From assembly GCA_943333015.1 (NCBI GenBank), contig CALQRR010000052.1, positions 1-8,494 on the forward strand: a stretch of 8,494 bases of DNA, read 5' to 3'. Numbering within the stretch: the stretch's first letter is position 1; each line of letters opens with the position of its first letter. This document shows positions 1 through 5,035 of the stretch, piece by piece. Both the position numbers and the translations under genes were made by a program. Source of the stretch: Chitinophaga pinensis. GTDB taxonomy: Bacteria > Bacteroidota > Bacteroidia > M30B66. The notes under the pieces were generated by a model, which was not told where the DNA came from, did not search any database, and worked only from the letters and a program-made list of their open reading frames with translations.

Positions 1-153
1 CAGTCCGGTGGTGAAACGCGATTTTTGATTGGGAGAAGTGATGGAAACACCTGATAATGGTTTTCCATCGGCATCATCGAGCACGCGGATGCGCTGGGCC
101 TGGATTGTTTGAACCAGAAAAATAAGCGTCATTAAACAGAGGATGCGTTTCAA
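1..153 (-). CDS. N-terminus of exported protein, probable TonB-dependent receptor (partial)
   Basis: Fifty-one codons are visible before the left edge. The product starts MKRILCLMTLIFLVQTIQAQ, a classical Sec signal peptide ending in AQ. It continues with RIRVLDDADGKPLSGVSI, which fits the first strand of a carboxypeptidase-regulatory-like domain as found at the start of TonB-dependent outer-membrane receptors in Bacteroidota. The start is a judgement. An in-frame ATG at 132 would leave a signal peptide that is too short. A TTG at 171 overlaps a perfect -7-like element. TTG at 153 gives a normal basic n-region and is preferred. Other secreted proteins with the same N-terminal fold are possible because the plug and barrel lie outside the window. 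The gene is transcribed divergently from the response regulator. Confidence 0.55.
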   Translation of the reverse strand, partial: MKRILCLMTLIFLVQTIQAQRIRVLDDADGKPLSGVSITSPNQKSRFTTGL

Positions 154-168
154 CTCGCCATTTTTTTT

Positions 169-176
169 CAAATGTA
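169..176 (-). promoter_or_regulatory. Candidate Bacteroidota -7 element TACATTTG
   Basis: On the minus strand this reads TACATTTG, a perfect match to the Bacteroidota -7 consensus TAnnTTTG, about 15 bases upstream of the proposed TTG start of the receptor gene. No convincing TTG is seen at the expected -33 position, and the leader would be very short. The same octamer occurs upstream of the small exported gene that starts at 7303. Confidence 0.4.
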
Positions 177-266
177 CCCAACACGGTGAACTGCCTGCTT
201 AGAAAATGAGCATTTGGTAATAAAATGATTAGGTGATTAAACAGGCTGCGTGAGGGATGGAAAGGG

Positions 267-286
267 ATTCCGGATTTTTCCGGAAT
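267..286. repeat. Inverted repeat ATTCCGG-N6-CCGGAAT
   Basis: A perfect 7-bp inverted repeat (267-273 with 280-286) around the loop ATTTTT. Neither strand has a T-tract directly after the stem, so it is not an ordinary intrinsic terminator. It marks one side of the GC-rich block at 287-350. The half-site ATTCCGG recurs at about 458-464. Confidence 0.55.
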
Positions 287-400
287 GTGCGCAGCCGTTT
301 GGCGGAGCACCGTAGCGCAGCGCAGCCCTGCACAGCCCGGTGCTGCACCCAACGAATGTTTATGGGTTAGGTAACGTTTAGGTGCAGCACACGCCCAAAA
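287..400. repeat. GC-rich structured block, candidate dispersed repeat
   Basis: Positions 287-350 are about 73% G+C with many GCAGC/GCGCAG words. A perfect 10-bp inverted repeat follows: GTGCTGCACC at 340-349 with GGTGCAGCAC at 381-390. Each arm is itself nearly palindromic (GGTGC-T-GCACC; GTGC-A-GCAC). A second short stem, AACG 351-354 with CGTT 375-378, lies inside it. Composition and structure unlike the neighbouring DNA suggest a dispersed non-coding repeat or a folded RNA. No second copy exists in the window, so repetition is not proven. Confidence 0.4.
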
Positions 401-446
401 TAAATTCCTCTCCGAAATGCCTGAAAATAATTGAGAAAGCAAGTAA

Positions 447-503
447 GTTTAGCGGCAATTCCGGCAGAACCTGCTGGGGGCTAACCCGTAGAAACCGCTA
501 AAC
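447..503 (+). other. Nested stem-loop upstream of the regulator gene
   Basis: The outer arms GTTTAGCGG (447-455) and CCGCTAAAC (495-503) pair perfectly. Inside, CCGGCAG (461-467) pairs with CTGCTGG (471-477), allowing one G-T pair, around the loop AAC. The element ends 16 bases before the ATG at 520. If it is in the mRNA it would sit next to the translation start. It could equally be a DNA operator or part of the neighbouring repeat block. Confidence 0.4.
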
Positions 504-519
504 AGTTAATTTGATACGC

Positions 520-1704
520 ATGAGTAAATTCCTTACGCGCATTTTCGTTGTAGAAGACAATGAATTCTTTTCGCAGCTGATTAAGCAAAAGTTGGAAATG
601 AATGATCAAAATGAGGTTACGCTTTTCCACAATGGAGAGGACTTTAAGCGGAATCTGCATTTGAATCCTGATATTGTTGTGCTCGATTATAACCTTCCCA
701 ACACGACTGGAATTGATTTACTAAAAGAAATCAAGAATTTTAATGACGAGATCAAAACGATTTTGATTTCGGGCCAGGAAAAGGTGGATGTGGTGATTGA
801 GGCGTTTGAAAATGGCGCCGAAGAATACATCAATAAGGACGACAATGCCTTACAGATGCTCGATTTGAAGATTCAGAAACACCGTGGAAGCGTGAACCTG
901 CGAAAAGAGGTGGACAATTTGCGGGAGCTGATTATTGACCGCAACCGGTACGATCGGATTATTGGCGAAAGTCAGGCGTTGTTGAAAGTGCTTCGGTTGA
1001 TTCAGAAGGTAGAAAAAACGAATATGCTGGCGCTGATTACGGGTGAAAGTGGGACCGGAAAAGAATTGGTTGCCTCGGCGATTCATTACAATTCGGCCAG
1101 AAAAAATAAACCGTTTGTGGCTGTAAACGTGGCGGCAATTCCGGAAGATTTGATGGAAAGTGAATTGTTTGGTCATGAGCGCGGAGCCTTTACGGGTGCC
1201 GACAGCAAGCGCATTGGCAAGTTTGAAGAAGCCAACGAGGGAACAATTTTCCTGGATGAAATTGGGGAAATGGACATTCACATGCAGACGAAATTGCTGC
1301 GTGTTTTACAGGAAAGTAAAATTACCCGTTTGGGTTCTAATAAAGAAATTCCGCTGAATGTGCGTGTGATTGCGGCGACGAATAAAAATCTGGCGCAACG
1401 GGTAAAAGACGGAAAAATGCGGGAAGATTTGTATTACCGTTTGCAGGGATTTTTAATTCACCTGCCGCCGCTGCGCGAGCGTGATAATGATATTTTACTG
1501 CTGGCGAAAAACATGCTACGTGTCTTTTGTGAGGCCAATCGAATGCCTTTAAAAAGCTTCTCGTCGGATGCGTTAAAAGCCATGATGAAACATCCTTGGA
1601 GTGGAAATGTACGCGAGCTCAAAGCCTTTGTGGAACGCGCCGTACTGATTTCGGACCATGATCTGATTGAGGAAGATGATTTGATTTTTTCGCAGAATAT
1701 CTGA
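520..1704 (+). CDS. Sigma54-activator response regulator (REC-AAA+) without DNA-binding domain
   Basis: A 394-residue NtrC-type two-component regulator. The receiver domain covers residues 7-120, with acidic pocket E12/D13, phospho-acceptor D56 (VVLDYNLP), S84 and K106. The AAA+ sigma54-interaction domain covers about 145-380: Walker A GESGTGKE (175-182), GAFTGA (222-227, the sigma54 contact loop), Walker B TIFLDE (242-247), sensor N288, arginine-finger region MREDLYYRL (300-308) and sensor 2 GNVREL (362-367). All key residues are present, so ATPase activity and sigma54 activation are expected. The protein stops about 15 residues after the AAA+ lid and lacks the usual C-terminal Fis-type HTH. 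ATG 520 was chosen because MSKFLTRIFVVEDN enters the receiver directly; a TTG at 511 would add three residues. No SD sequence is visible. No histidine kinase is next to it in the window, so its partner is unknown. Confidence 0.93.
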   Translation: MSKFLTRIFVVEDNEFFSQLIKQKLEMNDQNEVTLFHNGEDFKRNLHLNPDIVVLDYNLPNTTGIDLLKEIKNFNDEIKTILISGQEKVDVVIEAFENGAEEYINKDDNALQMLDLKIQKHRGSVNLRKEVDNLRELIIDRNRYDRIIGESQALLKVLRLIQKVEKTNMLALITGESGTGKELVASAIHYNSARKNKPFVAVNVAAIPEDLMESELFGHERGAFTGADSKRIGKFEEANEGTIFLDEIGEMDIHMQTKLLRVLQESKITRLGSNKEIPLNVRVIAATNKNLAQRVKDGKMREDLYYRLQGFLIHLPPLRERDNDILLLAKNMLRVFCEANRMPLKSFSSDALKAMMKHPWSGNVRELKAFVERAVLISDHDLIEEDDLIFSQNI

Positions 1705-1723
1705 GCATTCAGAAATAAAAATC

Positions 1724-1760
1724 AATCCCCGTTTGGAGAAATTCAGACGGGGATTTTTTA
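1724..1760. terminator. Intrinsic terminator, probably bidirectional
   Basis: AATCCCCGT (1724-1732) pairs perfectly with ACGGGGATT (1747-1755). The stem extends by T-G, T-A and G-C pairs to 1735/1744. Six T residues follow on the plus strand. On the minus strand the stem is followed by ATTTTTATTTC-like sequence, so it could also stop transcripts from the small genes at 1822-2197. It lies 20 bases after the regulator stop. Confidence 0.9.
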
Positions 1761-1821
1761 TGGTAGTAGGTGTCGAAATCAGAGCAACACATAAAATGAC
1801 CTCCTAGATAGTTGGAGTGAA

Positions 1822-1941
1822 TTAATTGCATTGTCCCAACAACATCCAAATGATGATAAAAACGACTACAGTTCCCAAGCAGCCTCCACCCAATTTGCTG
1901 GCTCCGTATCCGGAAATCAAACCTCTGAAAAGTGAATTCAT
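1822..1941 (-). CDS. Small membrane protein, 39 aa
   Basis: A 39-residue ORF starting MNSLFRGLISGYGASKLGGG and ending WMLLGQCN. Residues 1-20 are soluble, basic and glycine-rich. Residues 22-35 (LGTVVVFIIIWMLL) form a single hydrophobic membrane helix with a short C-terminal tail. The clean split into basic N-terminus, GGG turn and helix, with sensible codons, argues for a real gene, although it is short enough to be missed by length filters. A longer reading frame overlaps it in another frame but has no such organisation. I recognise no named family. It lies 82 bases downstream of the 57-aa gene on the same strand and could share its transcript, ending at the 1724-1760 terminator. Confidence 0.65.
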   Translation of the reverse strand: MNSLFRGLISGYGASKLGGGCLGTVVVFIIIWMLLGQCN

Positions 1942-2023
1942 CGTGTAGGAAGTTTAAAGTATAAAAACAATCGCGCATTCGCTGTTTTCGAAATTACGAA
2001 TACCATTCATTTAACGGGTGATT

Positions 2024-2197
2024 TTATTTTTTCATCACACGCATAAATATATAAACGATTACAACGAGAACACCCAATACCGCAAAAATACCAAACCCCA
2101 TTCCGGCATTAAATACAGCTGATACGGCTGCACAGGAAGAAAATAAAAATGAAAATAAAATAAAGAAGGCACTTTGGGTAACAATATTAGTCTTCAT
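2024..2197 (-). CDS. Small lipoprotein/membrane protein, 57 aa
   Basis: A 57-residue ORF beginning MKTNIVTQSAFFILFSFLFS, followed directly by a cysteine at position 22 (FSSC), a plausible lipobox for Bacteroidota. A second hydrophobic stretch at about 34-52 (FGIFAVLGVLVVIVYIF) follows, with a basic end RVMKK. It would be either a lipid-anchored protein with one helix or a two-helix membrane protein. Bacteroidota genomes contain many such lipobox-plus-helix mini-proteins, but I do not assign a function. No SD sequence is seen. It is upstream of the 39-aa gene and together they fill the gap between the regulator terminator and the next ORF. Confidence 0.7.
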   Translation of the reverse strand: MKTNIVTQSAFFILFSFLFSSCAAVSAVFNAGMGFGIFAVLGVLVVIVYIFMRVMKK

Positions 2198-2306
2198 AAA
2201 TGAGCTATTTAAATGTTAAATCATTGAAATACATGCACTCGCTGGAAAATCATAGCGATTCCTTATCAGAAACTACTCCGAATAGGATCCATTTCCATGC
2301 ACAGGC

Positions 2307-2558
2307 TCACACGATTCCATTCCAAGAAATTGTTTGTCTAGGGTGACGCGCTTTGAGCATTTGTCGTAACATATCTACCTGTCGCTCCTGCCACGACTTT
2401 ATCCGTAGTATAGCAGGCGCAGGAAAAACGTGCTCCTGCGAATTTTCATCGAAATGACTGATCTGCATACGCGGATAGAAGCACATGTCGGCTCGGTTGA
2501 ACTCCGGCAAATGGTTGTGCAAAAACGGATAGCGATTGACATTGGTGTTTTTAACCAT
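2307..2558 (-). CDS. Hypothetical protein, 83 aa
   Basis: An ORF of 83 codons starting MVKNTNVNRYPFLHNHLPEF and ending RQTISWNGIV. It has no signal peptide, membrane helix or motif I recognise. The middle is rich in Met, His, Arg and Phe, and the C-terminal third (SWQERQVDMLRQMLKARHP) looks like an amphipathic helix. Its codon use resembles the neighbours. The frame is open further upstream to 2678, but that would place the start inside the intrinsic terminator of the upstream gene, so the ATG at 2558 is preferred. It is separated from the DUF2341 gene by that terminator and therefore needs its own promoter in 2559-2664, where none is obvious. It may not be a gene. Confidence 0.45.
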   Translation of the reverse strand: MVKNTNVNRYPFLHNHLPEFNRADMCFYPRMQISHFDENSQEHVFPAPAILRIKSWQERQVDMLRQMLKARHPRQTISWNGIV

Positions 2559-2664
2559 TTTATGCGATCTTGAAAGGAACAAATGCCTTATCACAAAAAT
2601 GGGATGCCTGGTGTTAAATGCATTACACAATTCATCCGAACCTGAACACATTTCACACATTGAC

Positions 2665-2699
2665 AAAAAAAGGGACAAAACGCCTATCGCTTTGTCCCT
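2665..2699 (-). terminator. Intrinsic terminator after the DUF2341-LamG gene
   Basis: On the minus strand the stem AGGGACAAA/TTTGTCCCT (2691-2699 with 2671-2679, perfect 9 bp, 11-base loop) is followed by a run of seven T residues. It lies about 20 bases after the stop of the 2720-4105 gene and closes the 4695-2720 gene pair. Confidence 0.92.
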
Positions 2700-2719
2700 C
2701 CAATGCCGATGTTTGGCTA

Positions 2720-4105
2720 TTATTTTCCGTTTTCTTTAGCCGCCACTCGGCGAATATTTTCCATGCGTGCCTGAATGGCTTCTGCGCTTGAGGTAAGTGT
2801 CATAGGCGCTTCACCAGCAGAAGATACTTTGCGTCCGCGGAGCGTGTTGGCTTTTTCTTGCTGACTTTGTGTTTCCGTGTCTTGTTGGTTGAGCCCGTCT
2901 TTATTGCGTTTGATGGAGGCTGCACTGAGGTGTAGTTCCTCGGACGTGCCCAAGGTAAACAAGCGTTTCCCGACCGTTTGGTTGTAAAGTTCTGTGGCCA
3001 GCCAAGCTTGTGAACGGGCCTGCGTAGCAATTCTGACTTCATCCAACACACCCGTGAAATACGTTTTAGCATTAAACTGATCGCGCCCGATTTGCAAGGC
3101 AGATGCTGTTATGCCGGGTGCGTCAATGACCGACAAGTTGCGATCCGACAATCCATCTACATAGGTATGAATCAGGTTGTCCTTGAGTGAATATGTAGCA
3201 GCAAGATAATACCAGCGGTCTTTTTCGAGTTGCTCTCCCCCTGCTACAGCTGCAATGCTAATGCGCTTTCCGTTGGCATTCACAAAATCAACTCCCAGTG
3301 TAGTGTCGCTTCCGATGAAAAGTCTGTACCCACCCGGACGGTCGCTCTGGTTGGAAAGCAGCACCTGTTCCCGATTCGTTTCGTTGAGATACACCCAGGC
3401 GGATAGGCTGAAATCGGTTTTCAGATCCAGTTCTTCGGCATAGGGAAAAAAGGCGGCATCTTGTCGGGCGGCATCAAACAAACGGGCGGTTCCAATTTTA
3501 CCGTTTACCTCCGAAGTTCCCAGCACCGTTGCTCTGAGCTTGCGGTTGTTCGATGCGTTTAAATCGTTCATGTGCCAAATTCCGCGGTACGCATCGCTCC
3601 AAAGAATGTTGGGCAATTCGTTACGAATGGTGGCATTGCTGTAATAGACGTAAAGTTCTTTAACACTCTTCTCTGATAATGTATCGAGTAAGACCCAGGC
3701 CGAAAGTTCTCCAGTTTTGGGATTGTATGCATCGAGTTGTGCGGGAAAAGTAGTGAGCCCATCGGCTTTGGTAAAACGAATGTCGTATCCTTTGGGATGA
3801 ACAACTTTACCACCGTTGGCAACGGATCGAAATTCCGGATCGCTGAGTTGAATGAGTAAAGGGAAATTGAGGAGTGTTTCTCCCCCCTTGACGAGTTCGT
3901 TGCTGAAGCTCAGTTTACGACGCCAGTTAAAATCGGGCAAGGTCGTTTGTTCATTGGCAATGCTGTCGGTGGATGTTCCGAAGTTGGAATACATCAGCCA
4001 CCCGGCAACAAGCATAACCGACAAAGCCGCACCAGCATACGCCAGTTTCACTGATGTTCTCAGCTTGACTTTGGTCTTGGTACGAAGTTGTAGTTTTCTT
4101 TTCAT
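2720..4105 (-). CDS. Membrane-anchored DUF2341-LamG protein, 461 aa, no T9SS tail
   Basis: Domain order: a basic N-region (1-20, with KTKVKL); one hydrophobic segment (21-40); a linker with GTSTDSIAN (43-51); a DUF2341 domain at about 60-160 (WRRKLSFSN, NGGKVV, YDIRFTKADG, YNPKTGELSAWV, LYVYYSN); a LamG/concanavalin-like domain at about 170-385 (DFSLSAWVYL, GGYRLFIG, RWYYLAATY, TYVDG, ALQIGR, GVLDEVRIA); and a charged, Gln/Glu/Lys-rich tail (390-461). Such lectin-like folds bind carbohydrate or protein ligands; no catalytic motif is seen. It is clearly paralogous to the 585-aa protein, but the FnIII-like domain and T9SS sorting tail are absent and I see no remnant of them downstream. It is likely held in the inner membrane or exported by another route. 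It is the second gene of a pair, 95 bases after the 164-aa gene. Confidence 0.88.
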   Translation of the reverse strand: MKRKLQLRTKTKVKLRTSVKLAYAGAALSVMLVAGWLMYSNFGTSTDSIANEQTTLPDFNWRRKLSFSNELVKGGETLLNFPLLIQLSDPEFRSVANGGKVVHPKGYDIRFTKADGLTTFPAQLDAYNPKTGELSAWVLLDTLSEKSVKELYVYYSNATIRNELPNILWSDAYRGIWHMNDLNASNNRKLRATVLGTSEVNGKIGTARLFDAARQDAAFFPYAEELDLKTDFSLSAWVYLNETNREQVLLSNQSDRPGGYRLFIGSDTTLGVDFVNANGKRISIAAVAGGEQLEKDRWYYLAATYSLKDNLIHTYVDGLSDRNLSVIDAPGITASALQIGRDQFNAKTYFTGVLDEVRIATQARSQAWLATELYNQTVGKRLFTLGTSEELHLSAASIKRNKDGLNQQDTETQSQQEKANTLRGRKVSSAGEAPMTLTSSAEAIQARMENIRRVAAKENGK

Positions 4106-4145
4106 GCGTTAGGCAGGTTGACCTGTCGTGAACATATAACGTTCA

Positions 4146-4182
4146 TCCGGCGTCGGATCATACATGGTGATACGACGCCGGA
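4146..4182 (-). other. Strong hairpin between the two genes of the 4695-2720 pair
   Basis: A perfect 10-bp inverted repeat, TCCGGCGTCG (4146-4155) with CGACGCCGGA (4173-4182). After one mismatch it continues with ATCA/TGAT (4157-4160, 4168-4171), leaving a 7-base loop. No T-tract follows on either strand, so it is not a standard terminator. In the minus-strand mRNA it sits between the small exported gene and the DUF2341-LamG gene, where a stem can protect the upstream message or reduce read-through. The related pair at 7303-5036 has only 24 bases between genes and no such stem. Confidence 0.6.
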
Positions 4183-4200
4183 GGAATAGTGTTACAGTTT

Positions 4201-4695
4201 TTACTGACCTTCGGTTTCGTTAGAAGCGCTGTTGCTTGGTGGATTGGACGATTGCACATCGGTACGCACACGAACCACATCACTGTATGTGAATGTTTGA
4301 TCGGTTCCAACCGACATTACGCGGTAATAGCTTTGTCCGGTGATAGGCGCTTCATCGATGAACGAATAGAAAAGATTTACGCAAAGTGGAGAACCTACAC
4401 GGTCTTTAAACCCCAATGCTTCAAATTCGGTTCCGTCGGTCGATCGTTCTACGATGAAGATTCCGTCTTTTTCATCGTTCGAAACCAGCCAGCGGACAAA
4501 GGTCTTTCCGTTGTTGTAAACGGGCGAAAACGAAACGATCGCATTCTGATCATCTGGTTTTAGTTGAGCGCCTCCCGTAAGTCCTTTGCCCATTTTCGTC
4601 TGGGCATTGGCCGTGAGGCCACCAAAGGTGAGAAGCAAGGCCGCGAGCGATGTTCTGACCAGTGTTTTTTGGGTGTTTGATGCAATGGATTTCAT
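4201..4695 (-). CDS. Small exported FnIII-like single-domain protein, 164 aa
   Basis: The signal peptide covers residues 1-32 (hydrophobic LAALLLTFGGL, cleavage expected after TANAQ). One beta-sandwich domain covers about 52-146, with VSFSPVYNNGKTFVRWLV, FIVERSTDGTEFEALG and YYRVMSVG. These are the hallmark strands of the FnIII-like domain that precedes many T9SS tails (VxWxT...FxIERSxDGxxFexIG...YYRV). A short Ser/Asn/Pro-rich tail follows, with no T9SS domain and no lipobox. It is about two thirds identical by eye, over roughly 93 residues, to the protein encoded at 6818-7303. It is the first gene of a pair with the DUF2341-LamG gene, which suggests the two products work together. Function unknown; periplasmic or secreted location is inferred from the signal peptide. 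Confidence 0.85.
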   Translation of the reverse strand: MKSIASNTQKTLVRTSLAALLLTFGGLTANAQTKMGKGLTGGAQLKPDDQNAIVSFSPVYNNGKTFVRWLVSNDEKDGIFIVERSTDGTEFEALGFKDRVGSPLCVNLFYSFIDEAPITGQSYYRVMSVGTDQTFTYSDVVRVRTDVQSSNPPSNSASNETEGQ

Positions 4696-4979
4696 ATGAT
4701 TGAACAGGTTAGGCTGTTTGTTTATTAGTGATACGTAAAGCTATCCCGCACGTTGCCGGTGAATCGGCCTCTTGAGAGAATGGGGCGACACGTGTAAGAA
4801 AAATTCTCAAGTCTGAAATCAGCGGATGTAGATAACTGCTGCACGTCAAACAGGACGTGGCTTTGGTGAATCTGTTGTTGTAGGTTGTGTAGATTCTTGG
4901 CTGTAAGAATGTTCGGACAGCTGTTCGGGTGGGAGGCATTCCTGACAGATCTACTCCGAAACCGATCTGGCTCTTTCAT
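4696..4979 (-). promoter_or_regulatory. Leader/promoter region of the 4695-2720 gene pair
   Basis: About 280 bases without a supported gene. A minus-strand frame is open from 4997 to 4725, but its codon use looks random and its start lies in the terminator of the upstream gene. A -7-like TAGCTTTA (4736-4743, minus; one mismatch to TAnnTTTG) lies about 40 bases before the start codon. Further upstream are a perfect palindrome (4842-4859) and the word CCGAACATTCTTACA (4902-4916), both with counterparts in the leader of the paralogous gene at 7303. Confidence 0.45.
4842..4859. promoter_or_regulatory. Palindrome CACGTC-N6-GACGTG, candidate operator
   Basis: A perfect 6-bp inverted repeat with a 6-base spacer, about 155 bases before the start of the small exported gene. 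The core CGTC-N6-GACG with identical spacing recurs at 7436-7449 in the leader of the paralogous gene. Protein binding is inferred only. Confidence 0.4.
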
Positions 4980-5010
4980 AAAAAACCCCGCGCACACGGC
5001 AACGGGGTTT
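4980..5010 (-). terminator. Intrinsic terminator after the 585-aa gene
   Basis: On the minus strand AAACCCCG (5010-5003) pairs with CGGGGTTT (4990-4983), a perfect 8-bp stem with a 12-base loop, and the arm runs into a T6 tract ending at 4980. It lies 26 bases after the stop of the 5036-6793 gene and separates the two gene pairs. Confidence 0.92.
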
Positions 5011-5035
5011 CCAAAGTTGAGGTTAGAGATTCTCT

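Larger units (their letters stand above)
154..519. other. Intergenic region between divergent genes, rich in inverted repeats
   Basis: I see no credible gene in these 366 bases. A long minus-strand reading frame crosses the region, but it runs into the receptor gene in another frame and is rich in Cys, His and Arg, as expected from non-coding DNA. The region holds three inverted repeats (267-286, 340-390, 447-503) and a 64-base stretch at 287-350 with about 73% G+C, clearly above the flanks. It must also hold the promoter of the regulator gene at 520, although no complete TTG/TAnnTTTG pair was found. Confidence 0.6.

Noticed and set aside
347..372. Integron attC-like core words (ACCCAAC and GTTAGGT)
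   Set aside because: The two words are only 26 bases apart end to end, too short for an attC site, and no integrase or cassette array is present.
74..442. 122-codon minus-strand frame across the intergenic region
   Set aside because: It overlaps the signal-peptide gene in another frame, is rich in Cys, His, Arg and Pro with no domain, and its central part is the GC-rich palindromic block.
1709..1978. 89-codon minus-strand frame
   Set aside because: It runs through the regulator terminator and overlaps the better-organised 39-aa membrane peptide, whose basic N-terminus and helix are more gene-like.
2559..2678. Upstream extension of the 83-aa hypothetical ORF
   Set aside because: The longer start lies within the intrinsic terminator at 2665-2699, so a transcript from the upstream gene would not normally include it.
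4696..4979. Sigma54 -24/-12 promoter linking the regulator to the surface-protein array
   Set aside because: No GG-N10-GC element resembling TGGCAC-N5-TTGC was spotted by eye in the leaders; a genome-wide matrix scan would be needed to say more.
4725..4997. 90-codon minus-strand frame upstream of the 164-aa gene
   Set aside because: It starts inside the terminator of the 585-aa gene, has random-looking codon use and shows no domain or signal peptide; the region is better read as a leader.
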